From UBA877 sp035506155 (lineage in GTDB: Bacteria; Chloroflexota; Anaerolineae; Anaerolineales; Villigracilaceae), in contig DATJPX010000047.1 in NCBI GenBank assembly GCA_035506155.1, positions 1 through 17,110 of the forward strand: a stretch of DNA of 17,110 nt, read 5' to 3'. Shown piece after piece: positions 7,584 to 13,816 of this stretch. Every line of letters begins with the position of its first letter. Positions within the stretch are counted from its first letter, which is position 1. Below the pieces are notes generated by a model, which saw nothing but the letters and a program-made list of their open reading frames with translations, did not search any database and had not been told where the DNA came from. The translations under genes and the position numbers were made by a program.

Positions 7584-8378
7584 TCAACGATGGAGAAGCG
7601 TCCCGGGGTTCTCCCCATCCAGGGCTTTCGAAAGATTCTCCGGATTCTCCCCTGAAAAGATCAATACTTCCAGGTCGGGAAGCTCACCGACAAGCGCCAG
7701 CATCCCACTGACCTTGCTGAGCATCCCGCCCGTGACGTCGGTTGCGCTGGACCCCTGGAGGCCCGGCACCGTGCCGGCCAGCTCCGTCGGCGTCAATTCC
7801 TCCCGGAGGTGGGTCCGCTCCGGGAAATCCGCCCAGACGCCTTCTTCCAGTCCGGCCAGCAGGATGCGGTTCGGGTGGAGGCCGAGGGCCAGGTGCTCGA
7901 ACAGGTCCTCGGTGGAGAGGATCGTTCCGCCGCGGGCGTCGTCGACTGCCACATCGCCGTGGACGACCGGCAGCAGGCCGTTTGTGAGGGCCGTCTGGAG
8001 AGGATAATGATCCCAAATGAAGGCCTTCCCATCATGGGCGGTCACGGAGGCGAGCGGGGAGAAGGTAATGGCAGGCAGGCCGGCGTTACGCAGGGCTTCC
8101 ACCACGATCCGGTTCAGCGAAGAGGCCTGGTACCAGACTTCGGCAAAGCCGCGCCAGGCTTCCGGCCCGGAAACGCCGAAATGAGTGTTGTACTGGCTGG
8201 CGGCGGTGTGGCCGAAGGAGCCCGATCCGTGCCCGAGGACCAGTTGCATGTCCGGGTGATCGTGGACGGCCGCGGCGATCCGCCCGGCCAGGTCCGTCAG
8301 TTTTTCGGAACGAAGGGTGTACGGGCGGGATTTGTCGGTGATCAGCGACCCGCCGAGTTTAAGGAAGATGAGTGGCAT
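7584..8378 (-). CDS. ipk: Isopentenyl phosphate kinase
   Basis: Phosphorylates isopentenyl phosphate to isopentenyl diphosphate with ATP, the last step of the alternative mevalonate route. The 264-residue protein belongs to the amino acid kinase fold. Hallmarks are KLGGSLITDK at the N-terminus, GHGSGSFGH with the probable catalytic His57, GDVAVDD, GTILSTEDL and DVTGGMLSKV. The His in GSFGH separates this family from glutamate-5-kinase-type relatives. An open frame continues 43 codons upstream, but the conserved start MPLIFLKLGG and the promoter at 8385-8413 fix the ATG at 8378. No SD precedes it. It is followed by dgt and greA, probably on one transcript. Fosfomycin-kinase-like relatives are the main alternative, which I think unlikely. 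Confidence 0.9.
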   Translation of the reverse strand: MPLIFLKLGGSLITDKSRPYTLRSEKLTDLAGRIAAAVHDHPDMQLVLGHGSGSFGHTAASQYNTHFGVSGPEAWRGFAEVWYQASSLNRIVVEALRNAGLPAITFSPLASVTAHDGKAFIWDHYPLQTALTNGLLPVVHGDVAVDDARGGTILSTEDLFEHLALGLHPNRILLAGLEEGVWADFPERTHLREELTPTELAGTVPGLQGSSATDVTGGMLSKVSGMLALVGELPDLEVLIFSGENPENLSKALDGENPGTLLHR

Positions 8379-8384
8379 GAGAAA

Positions 8385-8413
8385 AATGTAGCACGTTCCC
8401 GGCTGGCCGTCAA
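8385..8413 (-). promoter_or_regulatory. Promoter for leaderless isopentenyl phosphate kinase mRNA
   Basis: Read on the minus strand, TTGACG (8413-8408), a 17-bp spacer and TACATT (8390-8385) form a near-consensus sigma-70-type promoter. Six bases separate the -10 box from the ATG, so transcription would begin at or next to the A of the start codon. No SD is present. Both hexamers and the ideal spacing are seen directly; leaderless initiation is inferred. Confidence 0.65.
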
Positions 8414-8438
8414 GTCGGCTAGGCAGGCTTCGGGCTTG

Positions 8439-8460
8439 GCGGCTGTCTGGGAACAGCCGC
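8439..8460. repeat. Perfect 8-bp inverted repeat upstream of the kinase promoter
   Basis: GCGGCTGT (8439-8446) and ACAGCCGC (8453-8460) flank a 6-nt centre; wobble pairs could lengthen the stem to 11. No T-run follows on either strand, so it is not a normal intrinsic terminator. Its place about 25 bp upstream of the -35 box suggests a protein-binding site, which is a guess. Confidence 0.4.
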
Positions 8461-8576
8461 TGAAAAGCGATGCCGAAGGGACAGGTTTGGTCTTGGACGA
8501 GGGTCACAGCGAGATCCGGAACGGAGCATAATCGATTTTCTTCGAATCAAGCTGGGACTTTGGGATAGCCGATCGA

Positions 8577-8596
8577 CCGATTTCCATCCGATTTCC
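8577..8596 (+). repeat. Direct repeat CCGATTTCC with 11-bp period
   Basis: CCGATTTCC occurs at 8577-8585 and again at 8588-8596, one DNA turn apart. A partial third copy of CCGAT starts at 8569. The second copy covers the place where a -35 box would lie for the TATAAT at 8613, suggesting an activator or repressor site. Confidence 0.5.
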
Positions 8597-8612
8597 TTTC
8601 CGGAGGGCAGGG

Positions 8613-8618
8613 TATAAT
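8613..8618 (+). promoter_or_regulatory. -10 box (TATAAT) almost adjacent to the start at 8628
   Basis: A perfect TATAAT ends 9 nt before the ATG. The expected start site (about 8625) would leave a leader of roughly 3 nt, too short for an SD, so the mRNA should be leaderless or nearly so. No clear -35 hexamer is present; the CCGATTTCC repeats occupy that position. Confidence 0.55.
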
Positions 8619-8627
8619 TCAGCCGGG

Positions 8628-9539
8628 ATGAATCTGGATATTCATAGTGCAGTGGTCATGGCGGTGATCGTGACGATCGCCGGCGCCTTCTTCAGCCTCT
8701 GGTCGGGTGTGCGGATCTTGCGGGCAGGGGAGAAGGTTGCCTATTTCCGTCTACGCCGCCGGCAGATGATGAGTGGCTGGTGGACGATCTTCCTGGCTGG
8801 CCTCCTGGTCGGGTGCAGTGTCCTGGTCGGCATCCTTGGGGAGCCAGTCGCCTATGCCTATTTCCCTCCCAGCCCGACGAAATCGCCCACGCCGACGATC
8901 TCCCTGACCCCGACTATCAGCCTGACCCCGACCATTACGGATACCCCGACGATCACCCAGACCCCGGCGGAAAGCTATACCCCGACCGACACCGTAACCC
9001 CGTTCATGCCGATCGCCGTCGAGGCCCAGTTCCAAAGCACGGTGACGCCCAACCCGGCGGCGGTCTTCAGTCCCTTGAAATTCTCGCTCACTGTCTCAGG
9101 CTACAAGCCGATCAACCCGCAGACGGTCTTCCAGAATCCCTTGAAACGCATTTTCGTCACGTATACGTACGATGGCATGACCGATGGCGTCGAGTGGACG
9201 GCCCTGTGGTATTACAACGGCGAGTTGTTGAAGTACGACACCTCTCCATGGAGCGGCGGTACGGGCGGTTACGGCCTTTACGTCCTGGAGCTTCCCCCCG
9301 ATCAGTGGCTGGCCGGGACCTACCAACTGGTTTTCTTCGTCGGCACGGATTGGAAGGTCATCAACCAGTTTCTGGTGGTAGGTACCCCCCCGACCGGGAC
9401 GCCTACACCCCTGCCAACCATCACGCCCATCCCTTCCCCGACACGTTCGCCGACCCGCGTCCCAAGCGCGACTTTCACCCACCTGCCGACCCGTACCCTG
9501 ATCCCCTCCGACACGCGCTGGCCGACTCCGACGAAATAG
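8628..9539 (+). CDS. Two-helix membrane protein with Thr/Pro-rich segments, probable cell-envelope protein
   Basis: A 303-residue protein of unknown function. Two hydrophobic helices (about residues 7-30 and 50-72) are joined by a basic segment (RLRRRQ) that should lie in the cytoplasm. Residues 80-125 form a low-complexity linker of TPT-type repeats. A folded region of about 130 residues follows (about 125-255), rich in Tyr, Trp, Thr and Gly, resembling an extracellular beta-sandwich. A second Thr/Pro-rich tail runs to the C-terminus. Such linkers are common in Anaerolineae surface proteins and may be glycosylated. No catalytic motif or sortase signal is seen. It is probably monocistronic, flanked by its own -10 box and a strong terminator. 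The start is supported by the first helix and the promoter position. Confidence 0.75.
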   Translation: MNLDIHSAVVMAVIVTIAGAFFSLWSGVRILRAGEKVAYFRLRRRQMMSGWWTIFLAGLLVGCSVLVGILGEPVAYAYFPPSPTKSPTPTISLTPTISLTPTITDTPTITQTPAESYTPTDTVTPFMPIAVEAQFQSTVTPNPAAVFSPLKFSLTVSGYKPINPQTVFQNPLKRIFVTYTYDGMTDGVEWTALWYYNGELLKYDTSPWSGGTGGYGLYVLELPPDQWLAGTYQLVFFVGTDWKVINQFLVVGTPPTGTPTPLPTITPIPSPTRSPTRVPSATFTHLPTRTLIPSDTRWPTPTK

Positions 9540-9573
9540 GAAATCTGACCCGTCCGGACGTTCTCCATCGGCC

Positions 9574-9621
9574 AAACGAAACGGATGCAAGCGATAATTT
9601 CACTTGCATCCGTTTCGTTTT
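9574..9621. terminator. Long bidirectional hairpin terminator
   Basis: An 18-bp perfect stem pairs 9574-9591 with 9603-9620 around an 11-nt loop. On the plus strand it ends in TTTT after the gene stopping at 9539. On the minus strand it also ends in TTT, past the psuG stop at 9637. It therefore probably serves both convergent genes. Confidence 0.85.
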
Positions 9622-9636
9622 CGATCCTTATTCCGG

Positions 9637-10569
9637 TTACATAATGGTTTGTTTGCTTCTCGAAAATTCGGCTGCGATCCGCGCTGCCAGGCGGGCGTTA
9701 TTGAGCAGCAGGGCCAGATTGGCCTGCAAGCTTTTCCCGCCGGTCAATTCGGTCAAGCGCTGGAGCAGGAAGGGGGTCAGCGACTGGCCATGCAGTCCTT
9801 TTTCATGGGCTTCCCGGCGAGCTTGCTGGATCGCTCCATCGACGTCTTTCCGGGGAAGCTCATCTTCGACCGGCAGCGGCTGGCAGACCAGTACTGCGCT
9901 GCGCATGCCGATTTCCCAATGGGCTTTGGCAAAATCGACCACATCCTTCGGCGTATCCAGCCGGGCGCTGACCGGGAGGCTGCTCGAGCGGGAATAGAAG
10001 GCCGGGAACTCGTCCGTGCCATAGCCGACGACCGGCACTGCCATGGTCTCCAGATATTCGAGCGTGGCGGGCAGGTCGAGGATGGCCTTTGCACCCGCAC
10101 AGACGACCACCAGCGGGGTATCGGCCAGGGCCTGCAGGTCAGTGGAGACGTCGAAGGTCTCGACCTCATGCACGCCGCCGATCCCGCCCGTGGCAAAGAC
10201 CTGGATCCCGGCCCGATGTGCGGCGAACAGGGTCCCGGCGACAGTCGTGCCGCCGCATTCTTTCTTCAGGATGGCGGTGGCAAAATCCCGCCGGCTGACC
10301 TTGCGAACATTCGTTTCTGCGGATAGGCGCTCCAGCTCGGCGTCCGTCAATCCTACGTGGATCTCCCCATCCAGCAGGGCGACCGTGGCCGGCGTGGCTC
10401 CATTCTCCCGGACGGTGCGCTCCATGTCGCGGGCAAGCTGCAGGTTCTGCGGCCGCGGCAGCCCGTGGGTGATGACGGTCGATTCGAGGGCGACCAGGGG
10501 AAGTTTCGACTTGAGAGCCTGGTGAATCGGAGGCGGGAGGAAAACCGTCGTGGGTAGATTATCTGTCAT
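9637..10569 (-). CDS. psuG: Pseudouridine-5'-phosphate glycosidase
   Basis: Cleaves the C-C glycosidic bond of pseudouridine 5'-phosphate to uracil and ribose 5-phosphate. The 310-residue protein matches the family from end to end: ALESTVITHGLPRPQN with Glu29, KVSRRDF with Lys90, FATGGIGGVHE, DVSTDLQALADT, VVVCAGAKAILDLPATLEY with Lys161 (the Lys that forms the ring-opened sugar adduct in the E. coli enzyme), and LTPFLLQRLTELTGG. AGGA lies 9 nt before the ATG. The gene starts only 22 nt after the stop of the helical/LexA-fold gene, so it is the last gene of the SPFH operon. No pseudouridine kinase (psuK) or nucleoside transporter is adjacent, so the substrate source is not shown by context. 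Confidence 0.96.
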   Translation of the reverse strand: MTDNLPTTVFLPPPIHQALKSKLPLVALESTVITHGLPRPQNLQLARDMERTVRENGATPATVALLDGEIHVGLTDAELERLSAETNVRKVSRRDFATAILKKECGGTTVAGTLFAAHRAGIQVFATGGIGGVHEVETFDVSTDLQALADTPLVVVCAGAKAILDLPATLEYLETMAVPVVGYGTDEFPAFYSRSSSLPVSARLDTPKDVVDFAKAHWEIGMRSAVLVCQPLPVEDELPRKDVDGAIQQARREAHEKGLHGQSLTPFLLQRLTELTGGKSLQANLALLLNNARLAARIAAEFSRSKQTIM

Positions 10570-10591
10570 TAAATGGGATCCTGTTCCTGAA

Positions 10592-12436
10592 TTATTTATT
10601 TTGACGCAACCAATGAAATAGGGCGCGTTCCATTGCCTCTCTACGGTCGATCCCTTTCTCGTTCTTCATCTCGAGATCGATCAACCTTTGGACGAGCTCT
10701 TCATCCTTATGGGACATGGCAACCAGGGAGCGATAGAGCTCCTCGTCTGTTTGCCCCTCGAAAGGAGACGTTCCCGAGGTCCCCTCGCGGGCGGAGGGGG
10801 TGTCCTCGTCCGGACCGCTTTCGACGTAGGAATCCTGGCGTTCGCCGTCGATGCTGGTGATCACCAGCGGGTTGAGCGCGATGGACAAAAGCGGTGGGGC
10901 CAACCGATCCAGGAGGGCGTGCATATCGTCCCTGGAAAGGTTTGGAGGCAGGAGGGGGGTCAGGCTTGCCTCAAGGCTCGGTTGCAGTTCCTGGCGTAAT
11001 TTCCTGTTCTCCAATTTCAATTTCTCGTTTTCCAGGGCGACCTTTTGTACTTCCTTTTCCTTTAACTCGATATTGAGGCGGGTCTCCTCTTCGATCAGCT
11101 TGGCCATTTTCTTCTCATGCTCGATCTGCCATTTCCGGGTCATTTTGATGAGTTCGATGGCGCCCGGGATGATGCCGTCCAGGCCAATGCTGAAAGGCGA
11201 GAATTGTTTGATGACCTTGATTTCTATTTCCTTGTTGGGCTGTTTCGAATATTCACAGACGATCTTTTGGACAGCGGCAAAGGCATCGAAGTATGGAGAG
11301 ATTACCGTCGAGAGATAATGGGGGGTCAATTTCTGGGGAGGAATAGGGATGTTCTTGTTTTGCTCGATGACCAGCAAATTATCGAGCCGGTGGGTTTTAA
11401 TGGGTTTGGCAACTGCGACGACATGCCCCAAGATATGAATATCCTCGCCCACCGGCAGAGGTTTGTAGCGGTCGCCGACTTCCGAGCTCTCTGCATAGAG
11501 CGAGAAGCCGTTGCTGGCCTTTTTACCGCATTTCCGGACGATGTACGCGTAAGTGTTTTTCTCCTGGTCTTTCCAACAGGAGGCGACGACAAGCTCATCC
11601 TCCTGCACTTCGCCGCGTTTGATAAATAAAACATAGTCCCCGTCCTGGAGGTCGACCGGCTTGGCCGCGTTCATATCCTGCCCCTGGACCTTTGCCCAGC
11701 CATATTCGAATCCGGATCCGGATTCGAGCAGGATCTTATTCGAGTCGGGCTGGACTGACTTGACCGAATACCATCTCTCCCCGATGATGACCAATTGGAG
11801 TTCCACCACCTTGTCCTTGCTTGGATCGGCCCAGAGTGGATGGTTTTTCAAATTTCCCTCGACGTTTTCGTATACCGGCATCCAGGGAGGCAGCAAGTAT
11901 CCTTTTTGTTCTGCGGGAGCGATGAGTTCACCCATGGGAGGATACAGGTTGATGCAGCGATAGAGCTGACGGAGGACACCCTGACAGCTCAGGCAGTCTG
12001 ACACACGCCCCTGGAGCTGGAAATCCTTTGCAATTCCTTCCAGGATGGCGGTGGCGAGCTGCAATTCTTTGCAGGCTTCGTCCTTACGGCTGTACTTGTT
12101 GTAGAGAACGTACAGGAACCAATGGGTCAGGGCCTCGTTCCATTTCAGATTGCGCAGGTGGAAAAGGGAAACCGCCCGGTTCGCCAGGTCCGCGGCCTTA
12201 TCCTGCTCCCCGGATAAGAGATAGTGTGCATAGGCTTCGAACAGGAAATAATACGGCTGGTCGTCGAAAAGGGTATGCCCCAGGACGTGGGATTTTCCCC
12301 GCCCTTTTAGTTCCTCGATGATCTGCCTGGCTTCGTCGATGTTCGCGACCAGCAACCTCTGGCGGAGCTCGAAAAGCAAGGCTTCCCCCTCGGGAATTTC
12401 GATGGATTCCAGGATTTTTATCGCTTCACGGTCCAT
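10592..12436 (-). CDS. Helical-repeat protein with LexA/S24-like domain and coiled coil, function unknown
   Basis: A 614-residue soluble protein. Residues 1-165 are helical and TPR-like. Residues about 205-345 resemble the beta-rich C-terminal fold of LexA/S24 peptidases: GWAKVQGQDM, then DGDYVLFIKRGEV, YAYIVRKCG and ILGHVVAVAKP. In that alignment the Ser of GDSM is Asp254 and the catalytic Lys is Arg301, so self-cleavage is unlikely. A short conserved-looking block follows (EIEIKVIKQFSPFSIGLDG, from about 403), then a charged coiled coil (about 435-487) and an acidic C-terminal region. The ATG at 12436 follows GGGAGGGA with ideal spacing. The alternative ATG at 12448 overlaps the upstream stop and puts the SD inside the gene. 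It is tightly joined to the SPFH gene upstream and to psuG downstream. No transmembrane helix is seen. Confidence 0.8.
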   Translation of the reverse strand: MDREAIKILESIEIPEGEALLFELRQRLLVANIDEARQIIEELKGRGKSHVLGHTLFDDQPYYFLFEAYAHYLLSGEQDKAADLANRAVSLFHLRNLKWNEALTHWFLYVLYNKYSRKDEACKELQLATAILEGIAKDFQLQGRVSDCLSCQGVLRQLYRCINLYPPMGELIAPAEQKGYLLPPWMPVYENVEGNLKNHPLWADPSKDKVVELQLVIIGERWYSVKSVQPDSNKILLESGSGFEYGWAKVQGQDMNAAKPVDLQDGDYVLFIKRGEVQEDELVVASCWKDQEKNTYAYIVRKCGKKASNGFSLYAESSEVGDRYKPLPVGEDIHILGHVVAVAKPIKTHRLDNLLVIEQNKNIPIPPQKLTPHYLSTVISPYFDAFAAVQKIVCEYSKQPNKEIEIKVIKQFSPFSIGLDGIIPGAIELIKMTRKWQIEHEKKMAKLIEEETRLNIELKEKEVQKVALENEKLKLENRKLRQELQPSLEASLTPLLPPNLSRDDMHALLDRLAPPLLSIALNPLVITSIDGERQDSYVESGPDEDTPSAREGTSGTSPFEGQTDEELYRSLVAMSHKDEELVQRLIDLEMKNEKGIDRREAMERALFHWLRQNK

Positions 12437-12447
12437 GTTCCCTCCCA

Positions 12448-13806
12448 TCAGGGCAGGCGCAAGAGTTCACGCAGTTTTTTGAACGACTCGAGGGTCTCGC
12501 TGGCAATGTAAGGGGTGAGTTCAGTGTCCTTGAGGCTCTGATCGAGGATCCCTGAAAGTGACAATACCAGCTGTTCATAATATCGGGACGGGTCGGTGCC
12601 TCTCAGCCCCTCTGCGATTGCATCGATCAGGTCCCGCTCTGCTTCCGCCCGGGCCTTCTCGTTCGTCAGGATGCCGTAGGCCTTGGCTTCGCCCCGGCTG
12701 ACTGCGGTGGCGCTCTGCTTCTTGGCTTCCCACGCTTTTACCCGCTGGCTGTTTACCGCCGGGGAGACCGGGGCGATGTTCGTGATCTGCAGGCTGTTCA
12801 GGCGCGTTCCGAATCGGAAAAGCCGCCTGTTCATGTCCTCGATCCATTTGGCTGTGACCTCCTGGGAGAGGATCTGGTCGGGGCCGCTCTCTGCCAGGAA
12901 CAATTCATCCACCGTGTGACTGAACACATACGTGGCCAGCATTCCCTGGACCTGCCCCCACACACCGTCGGCCCAATCGGATTCGACCAGGCGCTTCTTT
13001 TCCCCGTCGTAGCGGACTGCCATCGTTTCGATGGCCTTCCGCACCGAGTCCGGACCGTAAGGATACAGCAATCCTTTGGAAGTGGCCTCGGTCATCCCCT
13101 CCAGGCCGATCTGGCATTCCAGGCGCACGTCCATCTGGATGTGGATCCCGTCCTTCGTCCATGCCTTGACCCCGCCTGGTTTATCGATGACCTGCGGGTG
13201 GAGGTCCACCACTGCCTTGACCGTTTCCGTTGCATCCAGGAAGGGTAAGTGTCCCGCCGGACCGATAATCCGTGAGAAAACGTTGCCGCGCTCCACATAA
13301 AGGGCGTTCCCATCGAAAATGACCAGCTTGGCGGGGCCGCCCAGCCAGGTGATCCATTTCCTGGAGGCGACTTCGCCATCCCGGACGATGGCAAACGGGT
13401 AGTGCAGGAGGTTGTTCAAGGGAGGCGGCACGGGAGGCACGCCGAGAAAACGCAGCCAGATCCGCGCCGCCGGGTCGGCTTCATCCGGCTGGTGATATAA
13501 GGTGACCAGGAAGACGACGGCCGTTCTGAATAAAAGGGAGAAGGCAATCACCGAAAGGATGACCAGGGCGATGATGACCACCAACCATCCGATCAGGATC
13601 GCGTTCGGGCCGCGCCAGTGGAGCAGGGCCGGCCCCTGATAGAACCAGATGTAACCTGTTGCATATAGAGACGAGACGAGGACAGCCAGGATATAGACCA
13701 GCGCGATGCTATCGATCCGCCTGGCATCGGCGTCCTGGGCGTTTCTGGCTGTGAACCTGTCCTGCCAGTTTTTCGAATCGGTGTTGTCAGGAACGGATAA
13801 GGACAT
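12448..13806 (-). CDS. SPFH/Band 7 domain membrane protein
   Basis: A 452-residue protein with two N-terminal hydrophobic segments (about 33-56 and 67-103) and an SPFH domain at about 160-380. SPFH features seen are AGHLPFLDATETVKAVVDL, AWTKDGIHIQMDVRLECQI, FGTRLNSLQITNI and the Ala/Glu-rich helix AVSRGEAKAYGILTNEKARA, followed by a predicted helix and ISRYYEQL-like C-terminal part. SPFH proteins (stomatin, flotillin, HflK/HflC, prohibitin) oligomerise into membrane rings or microdomains, often acting as scaffolds for proteases. The gene starts 10 nt after the first SPFH gene and its stop overlaps the next gene region (TGATG). The SD is weak (GAG), which fits translational coupling. It has no FtsH or NfeD neighbour. 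Confidence 0.85.
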   Translation of the reverse strand: MSLSVPDNTDSKNWQDRFTARNAQDADARRIDSIALVYILAVLVSSLYATGYIWFYQGPALLHWRGPNAILIGWLVVIIALVILSVIAFSLLFRTAVVFLVTLYHQPDEADPAARIWLRFLGVPPVPPPLNNLLHYPFAIVRDGEVASRKWITWLGGPAKLVIFDGNALYVERGNVFSRIIGPAGHLPFLDATETVKAVVDLHPQVIDKPGGVKAWTKDGIHIQMDVRLECQIGLEGMTEATSKGLLYPYGPDSVRKAIETMAVRYDGEKKRLVESDWADGVWGQVQGMLATYVFSHTVDELFLAESGPDQILSQEVTAKWIEDMNRRLFRFGTRLNSLQITNIAPVSPAVNSQRVKAWEAKKQSATAVSRGEAKAYGILTNEKARAEAERDLIDAIAEGLRGTDPSRYYEQLVLSLSGILDQSLKDTELTPYIASETLESFKKLRELLRLP

Positions 13807-13816
13807 TTCTATTCAC

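Noticed and set aside
6689..7711. 340-codon open frame on the plus strand opposite the dGTPase and kinase genes
   Set aside because: It is antisense to two genes with intact catalytic motifs and has no recognisable motif; long antisense frames are expected in GC-rich genes.
8379..8507. 43-codon N-terminal extension of the isopentenyl phosphate kinase frame
   Set aside because: The family begins at MPLIFLKLGG, the extension lacks resemblance and an SD, and it covers the promoter.
8880..9000. Short repeated DNA units resembling a tandem repeat array
   Set aside because: The repetition comes from degenerate Thr-Pro-Thr codons in a protein linker; units are irregular and not a CRISPR or satellite.
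8780..9997. 405-codon plus-strand frame overlapping the Thr/Pro-rich protein and psuG
   Set aside because: It is out of frame with the 8628 gene, is rich in Asp/Pro repeats from frame-shifted TPT codons, and crosses a strong terminator hairpin.
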